In this document: positions 1-5,080 of the stretch, one piece after another
Layout of the letters: every line of letters begins with the position of its first letter
How positions within the stretch are numbered: position 1 is the first letter of the stretch
NCBI GenBank assembly: GCA_017416055.1
Contig: JAFQDI010000046.1
Location: 1 to 5,136, forward strand
From: Lachnospiraceae bacterium
GTDB lineage: Bacteria > Bacillota_A > Clostridia > Lachnospirales > Lachnospiraceae
Reading direction: 5' to 3'
DNA length: 5,136 nucleotides
The notes under the pieces: model-generated
Database searches by the model: none
What the model was told of the DNA's origin: nothing
What the model saw: the letters and a program-made list of their open reading frames with translations, nothing else
Made by a program: the position numbers and the translations under genes

Positions 1-248
1 AACCCGGACTCGTCCACTGCCTTTTTTACCCCATTCCACAGCGTATTTCCAAACCCCAACAACGGGATTGATGCTCCGGCCCCCGCCCAGTCAAGAAACG
101 GTTCATAGATTCCAAGCGCGCCCAGAACAACACCTGAACAGACCAACGTCACCATGACTCTTCCCGGCATCAACTTCGTCCTGTCCAGTAAAATCTGAAC
201 CAGTGCACAGATCGTTCCTCCCACCAGAAAAGCCTTTAAATAGTCCAT
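1..248 (-). CDS. spoVAE: Stage V sporulation protein AE (SpoVAEb type), 3' end cut by window edge
   Basis: This is the N-terminal 82 codons of a small membrane protein of the SpoVAC/SpoVAEB family, part of the SpoVA channel in the spore inner membrane that carries Ca-dipicolinate during sporulation and germination. The protein opens MDYLKAFLVGGTICALVQIL, a hydrophobic helix, followed by the family-typical LLDRTKLMPGRVMV (20-33), a second hydrophobic stretch with GVVLGALGIYEPFLDWAGAGAS (39-60) and IPLLGFGNTLWNGVKKAV (61-78). The wording closely follows SpoVAEb proteins I know from Bacillus, which are about 116 residues, so roughly the last third lies beyond position 1. The ATG at 248 has AAAGGAG at 255-261, 6 nt upstream. 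The gene follows spoVAD by 57 bp with no terminator or convincing promoter between them, so the two are most likely one transcript. Identification is by remembered family sequence. Confidence 0.93.
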   Translation of the reverse strand, partial: MDYLKAFLVGGTICALVQILLDRTKLMPGRVMVTLVCSGVVLGALGIYEPFLDWAGAGASIPLLGFGNTLWNGVKKAVDESG

Positions 249-305
249 ATTTCGCTCCTTTCTGTTGTGACGTATATTTTTGTTACGACCGGCATAAACT
301 CGCCT

Positions 306-1307
306 TTACGCCTCAATGACAAGCGCATGAGCAATTCCCGGCACACTCTGTCCCTCATTGAAGCTTACTGTAGATAAAAGTGCTCCCGTCGGTACAAACA
401 ATACACGCTTCCACTCCCCGCTTTCCAACTTGGGAAGCACATAGGATGTCAGCACTACCGCGGAACATCCACAGCCGCTTCCGCCGGAATGGGTGTCCTG
501 GCTGGAGTCGTCAAAAATCTCGATTCCACAGTCCATATGCTGCCCATGGATATCCATACCTCGCTCCGTCATGAATTCTTCGAGAATCAGTTTTCCCACG
601 TTCCCAAGATCTCCGGTGATGATTCGGTCATAATCCTCCGGTTTTCGTCCAAAATCCTGCATGTGTCGGCAAAGCGTATCTGCCGCCGAAGGCGCCATAC
701 ATGCCCCCATATTCATGGAGTCCTTCAGTCCCATATCCACGATTTTACCCGGCGTGACCCCGGTTATTCTCGGTCCTTTTCCCTCTCTTGCCAACACGAC
801 AGCTCCGCTTCCCGTCACAGTCCAAGTAGTGGACAACGGCCGCTGATTCCCATATTCCAAAGGAAAACGGAATTGTTTCTCAGCGCTGGCAAAATGACTG
901 GATGCCAGTGCCACCGTCCGGTCAGCGTAGCCTCCATCGACCAAAATAGAGCCCAATGTCATCGCCTCACCCATGGTCGAACACGCGCCGTACAAACCAA
1001 ACATCGGAATCTCCAGTTCCATCACCCCAAACGAAGTTGCGATCAATTGTCCCAGCAAATCTCCGGCCAACAGATAACGAATATCCACCGTCTTTAATCC
1101 TGCACTTTCAATGGCACGCCCTGCCGCCTCCTTCTGAAGTCGGCTCTCCGCCTCCTCCCAGGAATCCATGCCAAACATGGCATCCTCCTCAATTCGGTCG
1201 AACAGATTGCCTAACGGTCCATCGCCCTCCTTTTTCCCGACCACATTGCCGCGGCCGATAATCACCGGAGGGTGATCAAACGCTATACTTGCTTTGCCTA
1301 TCTGCAT
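306..1307 (-). CDS. spoVAD: Stage V sporulation protein AD (SpoVAD), dipicolinic acid-binding
   Basis: This 333-residue protein is full length against Bacillus SpoVAD (about 338). SpoVAD is a soluble protein with a thiolase/ketoacyl-synthase fold. It binds dipicolinic acid and works with the membrane proteins SpoVAC and SpoVAE to move it across the inner forespore membrane. Visible family blocks are the N-terminal HPPVIIGRG (12-20), KEGDGPLGNLFD (26-37), LLAGDLLGQ (79-87), the GACST motif with Cys109 at the position of the thiolase nucleophile, LASSHFASAEKQFRFPLEYG (134-153), TVTGSGAVV (163-171), MAPSAADT (204-211), TGDLGNVG (231-238), GGSGCGCSAVV (275-285) and PTGALLS (306-312). There is no sign of frame damage. 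The ATG at 1307 is supported by AGGTGA at 1314-1319, 6 nt upstream, and by the match to family N termini. The gene is usually preceded by spoVAC, but here the upstream neighbour is codB. It has its own predicted sigma-G promoter and leads into spoVAE. Confidence 0.97.
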   Translation of the reverse strand: MQIGKASIAFDHPPVIIGRGNVVGKKEGDGPLGNLFDRIEEDAMFGMDSWEEAESRLQKEAAGRAIESAGLKTVDIRYLLAGDLLGQLIATSFGVMELEIPMFGLYGACSTMGEAMTLGSILVDGGYADRTVALASSHFASAEKQFRFPLEYGNQRPLSTTWTVTGSGAVVLAREGKGPRITGVTPGKIVDMGLKDSMNMGACMAPSAADTLCRHMQDFGRKPEDYDRIITGDLGNVGKLILEEFMTERGMDIHGQHMDCGIEIFDDSSQDTHSGGSGCGCSAVVLTSYVLPKLESGEWKRVLFVPTGALLSTVSFNEGQSVPGIAHALVIEA

Positions 1308-1308
1308 G

Positions 1309-1357
1309 AAAAATCACCTGCTTTTTCTCCTTATTATGGAGAGAAAGCAGGTGATTT
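1309..1357 (-). terminator. Long hairpin with T run after codB and directly before spoVAD
   Basis: Positions 1311-1330 and 1338-1357 form an inverted repeat of 20 positions with 19 exact matches, the odd one being a G-T wobble in one strand sense, around a 7-nt loop (1331-1337). Read on the minus strand, the distal arm runs straight into five T residues (1313-1309), the last two outside the stem, as in an intrinsic terminator. It lies 67 bp after the codB stop, so it is well placed to end the codB transcript. It differs from an ordinary terminator because the spoVAD ribosome binding site is in its distal arm and the spoVAD ATG starts one base after the T run. On the plus strand the T run is weaker. 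Confidence 0.7.
1314..1319 (-). promoter_or_regulatory. spoVAD ribosome binding site inside a hairpin arm
   Basis: AGGTGA on the minus strand lies 6 nt before the spoVAD ATG. It is part of the distal arm of the 20-bp inverted repeat at 1311-1357, so it would be base-paired in any RNA that includes the whole repeat. It would be free in RNA started at the predicted sigma-G promoter. An alternative purine-rich AAGGAG at 1326-1331 is too far (18 nt) from the ATG to be used well. Confidence 0.75.
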
Positions 1358-1361
1358 ATAC
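1332..1361 (-). promoter_or_regulatory. Predicted sigma-G (forespore) promoter of spoVAD
   Basis: On the minus strand, GTATA (1361-1357) is followed by exactly 18 bp and then CATAATA (1338-1332). This matches the published Bacillus sigma-G consensus as I recall it (GHATR, N18, CATNHTA) at every defined position. The spoVA operon of Bacillus subtilis is known to be read by forespore RNA polymerase with sigma-G. Transcription should start near 1324-1326, giving a leader of about 18 nt that begins inside the distal hairpin arm and still includes the AGGTGA site. The -10 element occupies the hairpin loop and its first flanking base. Start site and sigma use are inferred. Confidence 0.7.
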
Positions 1362-1375
1362 GTGGTTAGGGAATA

Positions 1376-1392
1376 CTGCCATATAATGGCAG
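1376..1392. repeat. Short perfect palindrome between codB and spoVAD
   Basis: CTGCCAT, a 3-nt spacer and ATGGCAG form a perfect 7-bp inverted repeat 33 bp downstream of the codB stop. No T run follows on either strand, so it is not a good terminator. It could be an operator half-site pair or a 3'-end stabilising stem for codB mRNA. The flanking sequence to the codB stop (1393-1424) is AT-rich and shows nothing else. Confidence 0.4.
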
Positions 1393-1424
1393 ACTTCGCT
1401 ATGTACATATTATTTTAATGTGAT

Positions 1425-2666
1425 TTATTTCTTCTGCACAAAGTGTCCCACGATGTAGCAAGCTGTTGCCACTGCCATACCATTGAGGGAAGGAATTCCC
1501 AAAGGCACCAAATTCGCCACCACTGCACCGAGGATAACGCCTGCAATCGCAAACCAGTTTACAACCAGAGTATTCTCTGTGTTCTCCTCATATTCTTTCT
1601 TGTGCAGGAAATATCCAAGAATCAGAATGATACCTACAGGAGGAAGCGTACAGTTCAGTACGTTCAGCCAATCACAGAAATTATTGTACAGCCATACTGC
1701 AGTAACGGTACCGATGATACCGGATACCAATACCATGGGCTTTTTCTTTGTGTTGAAGATGTTTGCCAGGCCAAGACCGCCGGTGTACAACGCATTGTCG
1801 TTGGTGGTCCAGATGTTCAGACCCAGAACCAAAACTGCAAAGTAGAACATATTCAGGTTGATCATAACCTCGAAGATATCGTTTCCACCCACGAAGATGT
1901 GAGAGATCGCACCAAAGAAGAACATCAGGGAGTTACCCAGGAAGAATGCCACAACGGTGGTGATAAAACCGGACTTTCCGGATTTTGCGAAACGGGTAAA
2001 GTTGGGCGTTGCGGTACCACCGGATACGAAGGAACCGATAACCAGACCTGCACCTCCGATGATGGTCAGAGAACCGCTGGACTTTGCAAACTGGTCAATA
2101 ATGGTTCCTTCACCCATCATAACTGCCTTAATCATCGCTACCGTACCGAGAACCGCTACCAGCGGAACTGCCACATAACTTACGATGGTCAGGGACTTGA
2201 TACCGAAATATGCGGAAGCAGTCATACAGATACCTGCCACAGCAACCAGTCCGTACATTGCGATCTGACTGTCACCGAGAAGCTGCTTTGCCACAGGAAT
2301 GGCAAACATTGCCAGACCAACACCGAACCAACCGATCTGTGTAAAGCTGATCATTGCTGAGGAAAGGTAGGAACCCTTGATACCGAAAGAACGCTGCGCC
2401 AAAAGATCCATGGACAGACCGGTCTTCGCACCTACATAGCCAAGAAGTCCGGTGTAGAGACCTAAGATTGCTCCACCGACCAACAGAGCCCCGACAAAGC
2501 CCCAGAAATCCAGACCCATAGCCAACTCCTGGCCGGCCCACATGCTTGCTGAGAAGAAGGTAAATCCCAGCATGATCATAAACATGGTAATCACGCTTCT
2601 TCTCTGATTTGCCGGCACTGCCGTCGTAGAAAAGTCAATGTCTACTTTTTGATTTTCGTTTCCCAT
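1425..2666 (-). CDS. codB: Cytosine permease-like transporter (NCS1 family, CodB type)
   Basis: This 413-residue integral membrane protein belongs to the nucleobase:cation symporter-1 family and closely resembles Escherichia coli CodB, which imports cytosine. A short polar N terminus (to about residue 23) precedes about twelve hydrophobic segments. Matching blocks are LGFTFFSASMWAGQ (33-46), LGYVGAKTGLSMDLLA (75-90), IGWFGVGLAMFAIP (111-124), VIGSFVSGGTATPNFTRF (209-226), FFLGNSLMFFFGA (241-253), LGLNIWTTNDNALY (281-294), GIIGTVTAVWLYNNF (316-330) and LPPVGIILILGYFL (341-354). The length is family-normal and intact. The ATG at 2666 has AAAAGGAG at 2678-2685, with a fairly long 11-nt spacer. 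The gene sits 74 bp downstream of the phosphoribosyltransferase gene with no terminator between them, so co-transcription and a shared role in base salvage are likely. Exact substrate (cytosine or a related base) is inferred; no cytosine deaminase gene is visible in the window. Confidence 0.92.
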   Translation of the reverse strand: MGNENQKVDIDFSTTAVPANQRRSVITMFMIMLGFTFFSASMWAGQELAMGLDFWGFVGALLVGGAILGLYTGLLGYVGAKTGLSMDLLAQRSFGIKGSYLSSAMISFTQIGWFGVGLAMFAIPVAKQLLGDSQIAMYGLVAVAGICMTASAYFGIKSLTIVSYVAVPLVAVLGTVAMIKAVMMGEGTIIDQFAKSSGSLTIIGGAGLVIGSFVSGGTATPNFTRFAKSGKSGFITTVVAFFLGNSLMFFFGAISHIFVGGNDIFEVMINLNMFYFAVLVLGLNIWTTNDNALYTGGLGLANIFNTKKKPMVLVSGIIGTVTAVWLYNNFCDWLNVLNCTLPPVGIILILGYFLHKKEYEENTENTLVVNWFAIAGVILGAVVANLVPLGIPSLNGMAVATACYIVGHFVQKK

Positions 2667-2706
2667 TTTGTTTCTCTCTCCTTTTGTGTTTTTCGTTCAT
2701 ATTTTA

Positions 2707-2744
2707 ATGATATCTACGAATTGCTTCTTACTCATTGATATCAT
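2707..2744. repeat. 8-bp inverted repeat between the phosphoribosyltransferase gene and codB
   Basis: ATGATATC (2707-2714) is repeated in inverse as GATATCAT (2737-2744), with a 22-nt spacer. The right half overlaps the stop codon of the upstream gene. The arms are AT-rich and the loop is long, so a stable RNA stem is doubtful. A two-half-site operator or chance are equally possible. I see no convincing sigma-A promoter in this gap. Confidence 0.25.
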
Positions 2745-3832
2745 ATCATATACTTCTTCAATGCTGTAGTAAACTCGCCGATTCGTGTCTGTGCGATTTC
2801 CTTCAGGGTTACTCCTTCCAGGCTTGCCCAGTACGCCTTTTCCTGCTCATAAAGCTCGCGTGCTTCCTCTACCGGAATCTCCTCATAGTGCTGATAGCCG
2901 ATCCAGTCCTCAAAGCTCACCGGAGTGGTATAGCCCAAGCGCTCATCGGTGAATGACTTGAAATCAATCCGATCCGCAAGTTTCTCGATTTCCTCCCAGT
3001 ACTCCAAAACCTCATGCACATGGTCAGCGATCTCATAGCGTCTCGCGCCGCCATCATAAATAATGCACTTCTCAAACAGCGTATCTCTGGAAGAAAGGCT
3101 CTGTCTGCGATAAGCCGGTGCCAGCAGACCTTCAGCCCAGTAGAAGTCTACATTACATACCTGGATTCCGGCCACACCCTTGTCCTGATAGCAGTTAAAC
3201 ATACCTTCATAATACACACCGATAAAGCCCTCAAAATCCGGCCAGAACTCGCGAAACTCTTTGGTCAGGCGTTCCATGATCTCGATGCCCTTAAATCCAC
3301 CGATGGTAAAGAGAATAATGTTGCGAAGCTTCGCTCCGTGCTTGCGATAATGATCCGTCACATAGCGCAGGCAATGCACCAATGTATCTCCGCTGGCCAC
3401 GATATCTCCGATGAGCAGAGTGCTGTCCGGAACCATTGCCAGCTTGCTGTACTTGATTTCCAAGCCCGCAATCTCCGCATGATGGAACACACGCTCACTG
3501 GACAGGAAACTAATATCATGAACACGGATTTTCTCCCGATAGCAACTCTCCTCCAGCGGATAGTTTAGCGCACCTCTCAGAATCGAGAGAATGTTGGCAG
3601 AGCTCACCAGACCTTCGCTCTTAATGTGCTTCATCATCCGAGTGGTAGGCTTCAGCATACAGTTGTAAACATCAAAACCCACGATTTCCGGTTTGTTCAG
3701 CAGATTTCTCGTTCCTTCCTCCGAAACCACATAGTAGCGGTTCAGATAGTCTCCCCCCGTCACACGATAGCAGTCCACTCCGCCATCGGAGAACACCGGT
3801 GAAAGCTTTGTTCCTTTCAGCAGTTCGATCAT
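2741..3832 (-). CDS. Phosphoribosyltransferase-like protein, divergent, with C-terminal extension
   Basis: This 363-residue soluble protein has a type I phosphoribosyltransferase core. The clearest mark is the PRPP-binding loop LLIGDIVASGDTL (139-151): two hydrophobic residues, an acidic position and the SGDT turn that grips the PRPP phosphate. Before it, SILRGALNYPLEE (83-95) resembles the ILRAG-type segment of uracil phosphoribosyltransferases. The region from about 210, with CYQDKGVAGIQVCNVDFYWAEG (214-235) and a Glu/Tyr/Trp-rich tail, matches nothing I recognise, and the protein is well over the roughly 210 residues of a plain uracil enzyme. The ATG at 3832 is chosen because AAGGAGGAG stands just upstream and the core starts sensibly there. 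The open frame extends 27 codons further to a TTG at 3913, but that stretch crosses the NUDIX gene terminator. Directly followed by codB, it plausibly phosphoribosylates an imported base. Substrate is unknown, and the protein could also be a regulator that kept only PRPP binding. Confidence 0.85.
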   Translation of the reverse strand: MIELLKGTKLSPVFSDGGVDCYRVTGGDYLNRYYVVSEEGTRNLLNKPEIVGFDVYNCMLKPTTRMMKHIKSEGLVSSANILSILRGALNYPLEESCYREKIRVHDISFLSSERVFHHAEIAGLEIKYSKLAMVPDSTLLIGDIVASGDTLVHCLRYVTDHYRKHGAKLRNIILFTIGGFKGIEIMERLTKEFREFWPDFEGFIGVYYEGMFNCYQDKGVAGIQVCNVDFYWAEGLLAPAYRRQSLSSRDTLFEKCIIYDGGARRYEIADHVHEVLEYWEEIEKLADRIDFKSFTDERLGYTTPVSFEDWIGYQHYEEIPVEEARELYEQEKAYWASLEGVTLKEIAQTRIGEFTTALKKYMI

Positions 3833-3836
3833 TGTA

Positions 3837-3845
3837 CTCCTCCTT
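3837..3845 (-). promoter_or_regulatory. Strong ribosome binding site fixing the phosphoribosyltransferase start
   Basis: AAGGAGGAG on the minus strand lies 4 nt before the ATG at 3832, with the GGAGG core 6 nt away. It is the best Shine-Dalgarno match near this gene. It decides for the 363-residue form over the longer open frame that begins with TTG at 3913. Confidence 0.85.
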
Positions 3846-3862
3846 ACCTTGCAAGCGTTCTC

Positions 3863-3891
3863 TTTACACAGAAAACGGCCAGCCCCGTCAA
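3863..3891 (-). promoter_or_regulatory. Possible sigma-A promoter of the phosphoribosyltransferase gene
   Basis: TTGACG (3891-3886) is followed by 17 bp and TGTAAA (3868-3863), five and four of six matches to the sigma-A consensus. The -35 lies in the loop of the NUDIX gene terminator and the spacer covers its distal arm. A start near 3856 would give a leader of about 24 nt carrying the strong ribosome binding site. The weak -10 keeps confidence low. Confidence 0.4.
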
Positions 3892-3905
3892 AAAGGGCTG
3901 GTCGT
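3872..3905 (-). terminator. Intrinsic terminator of the NUDIX gene
   Basis: Arms 3895-3905 and 3875-3885 pair over 11 positions with one mismatch on the minus strand (a G-T wobble on the plus strand), around a 9-nt loop. On the minus strand a short TTTT run (3875-3872) follows. The GC-rich stem begins 4 nt after the NUDIX stop codon, the usual place for a terminator. The short T run suggests incomplete termination. Confidence 0.6.
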
Positions 3906-3909
3906 CCCG

Positions 3910-4305
3910 TCAAATCAAATATCCTTTTTGATGCAAATCTTCGAAGATCAGCTTGTCCACAGGGGACACTACGTCCATATCAGAGTAGGAAAGCCACTTC
4001 AGCTCTTCGATTTCATGGGCCGGAGATGGGGTGCCTGAAAAACCTGCCGTGTAGCAGGTCATCCGAACCGTGACACCTTCACTCTTTCCATGAGCCTGTG
4101 CTTCAAAGGTCCCGTAATAAACCGCCGTCTCCGGATCAACCGATACCGACAGTTCTTCCTGTATCTCACGGATCAGCGTCTCCACATCGGATTCGCCGCC
4201 CTCACGCTTGCCGCCGGGAAGATACCAGGTATCCTTCCCCTTAGAACGGCTACTCAAGATCTTTCCGCCCTGCCAATACAGGAGCGCAACCTTATCGATC
4301 AGCAT
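3910..4305 (-). CDS. NUDIX hydrolase, MutT-like
   Basis: This 131-residue protein is a single NUDIX domain, an enzyme class that cleaves nucleoside diphosphates linked to another group, using divalent metal ions. The NUDIX box spans 32-54: Gly32, Glu38, Arg46-Glu47, then Glu50-Glu51, fitting G-x5-E-x7-RE-x2-EE. The usual closing glycine is serine (Ser53). The approach WYLPGGKREGGES (27-39) and the first strand KVALLYWQGGKIL (5-17) are typical of MutT-like proteins, and the size is normal. The C terminus EIEELKWLSYSDMDVV (98-113) is the common Glu-x-x-x-Trp strand. The ATG at 4305 is preceded by AGAGGAA at 4312-4318. It has its own promoter (4337-4365) and terminator, so it appears monocistronic. 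Substrate cannot be told from sequence; oxidised nucleotide clean-up and other nucleotide derivatives are both possible. Confidence 0.93.
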   Translation of the reverse strand: MLIDKVALLYWQGGKILSSRSKGKDTWYLPGGKREGGESDVETLIREIQEELSVSVDPETAVYYGTFEAQAHGKSEGVTVRMTCYTAGFSGTPSPAHEIEELKWLSYSDMDVVSPVDKLIFEDLHQKGYLI

Positions 4306-4336
4306 CTACAGTTCCTCTCACAAACACATTTCTACT

Positions 4337-4365
4337 ATCATAGCTCTTGTGACAAAAAAAGTCAA
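4337..4365 (-). promoter_or_regulatory. Sigma-A promoter of the NUDIX gene
   Basis: TTGACT (4365-4360), a 17-bp spacer and TATGAT (4342-4337) each match five of six consensus bases at ideal spacing. The expected start near 4330 gives a leader of about 25 nt with AGAGGAA. The spacer begins with a T run that may also serve the mscL transcript as a termination tract. Confidence 0.8.
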
Positions 4366-4391
4366 GAAAGAAGTTTTGAACTTTACTTCTT
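4354..4391 (-). terminator. Weak candidate terminator of mscL
   Basis: AAGAAGT (4391-4385) and ACTTCTT (4374-4368) form a 7-bp AT-rich stem with a 10-nt loop that overlaps the last mscL codons and stop. A run of seven T residues (4360-4354) follows after a 7-nt gap. Low stem stability and the gap make this a poor terminator, so read-through into the NUDIX gene is possible. Confidence 0.3.
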
Positions 4392-4787
4392 CAGCAGATC
4401 GCGAATCTCCGTCAGCAGAACAATATCCGCAGGCGTGGGGGCGGGAGCTGCGGGTTTCGCTTCCTCTTCCTCTTTCTGCTTCTTCTCAGCAGCCGCCTTC
4501 ATCGCGTTCACTGCCTTAACCACCAGGAAGAGAACGAATGCGGTCAACAGGAAGTTGATCACTGCCTGAATAAAGGAACCAAACAGGATCACAGACTCGC
4601 CGACGGTCACGGACATACCGGAGAAATCGATACCGCCCAGGATCACACCACTCAGAGGGGTGATAATATCCTTTACCATAGAATTTACAATAGCGGTAAA
4701 GGTAGAACCAATGATGATACCGATCGCCATACTCAGCACATCGCCGCGAGCAATAAATGCCTTAAATTCGCCAAAAAACTTTTTCAT
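4383..4787 (-). CDS. mscL: Large-conductance mechanosensitive channel MscL
   Basis: This 134-residue protein is a full-length MscL, the pore that opens under membrane tension and lets solutes out during hypo-osmotic shock. It forms a homopentamer in the cytoplasmic membrane. Visible parts are the amphipathic N-terminal helix MKKFFGEFKAFIARGDV (1-17), the first membrane helix LSMAIGIIIGSTFTAIVNSMV (18-38) with the small-residue packing typical of the constriction, the conserved DIITPLSGVILGGIDF (40-55), a short external loop, the second helix about 65-92, a Lys/Glu-rich linker (101-111), an Ala-Pro hinge (112-120) and the cytoplasmic bundle helix LLTEIRDLLKK (124-134). The ATG at 4787 has CGGAGG at 4796-4801. 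A near-consensus promoter lies directly upstream. It is transcribed alone or with some read-through into the NUDIX gene. Confidence 0.97.
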   Translation of the reverse strand: MKKFFGEFKAFIARGDVLSMAIGIIIGSTFTAIVNSMVKDIITPLSGVILGGIDFSGMSVTVGESVILFGSFIQAVINFLLTAFVLFLVVKAVNAMKAAAEKKQKEEEEAKPAAPAPTPADIVLLTEIRDLLKK

Positions 4788-4819
4788 AGGAACAGCCTCC
4801 GAAAATATTATTTTTTATT

Positions 4820-4848
4820 ATTATAAAATATCCGTGTTCGTTTGTAAA
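4820..4848 (-). promoter_or_regulatory. Sigma-A promoter of mscL
   Basis: TTTACA (4848-4843), 17 bp and a perfect TATAAT (4825-4820) make one of the best sigma-A promoters in the window. The start near 4813 leaves a short AT-rich leader with CGGAGG. The -35 shares its first base with the last base of the upstream terminator hairpin. Confidence 0.85.
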
Positions 4849-4880
4849 GAAAATCCTGCGCAAATTACGCAGGATTTTCT
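4848..4880 (-). terminator. Hairpin terminator after the isomerase fragment
   Basis: A perfect 13-bp inverted repeat (4848-4860 and 4868-4880) surrounds a 7-nt loop. The stem has a CCTGCG/CGCAGG core and AT-rich outer pairs ending in ATTTTCTTT on the minus strand, so the T-rich tract is partly within the stem. It starts 17 nt after the isomerase stop codon. By symmetry it could also work on the plus strand, but no plus-strand gene ends there. Confidence 0.75.
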
Positions 4881-4897
4881 ACAAGTTTCGATATCGA

Positions 4898-5059
4898 TTA
4901 GCAGAAGCCCTTTGTTACCAGGTAATCGTAACTTACTTTCAGGGACTTAAAGGGATCATCATCCAAATGATGTTTGTCATGCTCAACTACCGCCCATCTT
5001 ACGCCGGCAGCCTCACAGGCAGGAATAATCTTGTCCCAGTTCAGGTTACCGTTTCCGTA
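4898..5059 (-). pseudogene. 3' fragment of a sugar phosphate isomerase/epimerase, interrupted by a repeat
   Basis: The 53 codons before the TAA at 4898 encode the C terminus of a xylose isomerase-like TIM-barrel protein. GNLNWDKIIPACEAAGVRWA (4-23), VVEHD (24-28) and DPFKSLKVSYDYLVTKGFC (35-53) match the last strand and helices of the sugar phosphate isomerase/epimerase family as I know it. Such proteins act on sugars or inositol derivatives in the cytoplasm, but the specific substrate cannot be named from this piece. Homology stops at about 5059. Upstream the frame stays open to the window edge, but it reads through a T-rich joint and a palindromic repeat, giving residues unlike this family and no start codon. 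Either a repeat has inserted into the gene and disabled or split it, or the assembly joins at this repeat. The 5' portion is not in the window. Confidence 0.7.
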
Positions 5060-5080
5060 AAATAATATGAAAAAAATAAG

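Noticed and set aside
489..1097. Plus-strand open frame of 202 codons opposite spoVAD
   Set aside because: It is antisense to a clearly conserved gene, has no recognisable domain and reads as a shadow frame rich in His, Arg and Ser.
1382..1388. A second sigma-G-like -10 (CATTATA on the minus strand) inside the short palindrome
   Set aside because: No GHATR-like -35 stands 17 or 18 bp upstream, while the element at 1332-1361 matches in full.
1443..2360. Plus-strand open frame of about 305 codons opposite codB
   Set aside because: Its composition is a Cys/His/Gln-rich mirror of transmembrane codons on the other strand, and there is no ribosome binding site or family match.
2667..2740. A riboswitch or base-responsive leader before codB
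   Set aside because: The gap is only 74 bp, lacks a stable stem or terminator, and shows no motif I recognise from purine, preQ1 or related riboswitches.
3014..3568. Plus-strand open frame of 184 codons opposite the phosphoribosyltransferase gene
   Set aside because: The minus-strand frame carries the PRPP motif and a strong start; this one has no domain or start signal.
3833..3913. A 27-codon N-terminal extension of the phosphoribosyltransferase-like protein, giving 390 residues
   Set aside because: It begins with TTG, overlaps the NUDIX stop, runs through the NUDIX terminator hairpin and has no ribosome binding site, while the ATG at 3832 has a strong one.
4090..4569. Plus-strand frame spanning the NUDIX gene start and mscL end
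   Set aside because: It crosses two recognised minus-strand genes and a promoter, and its Ser/Phe-rich tail is the complement of the mscL Lys/Glu linker.
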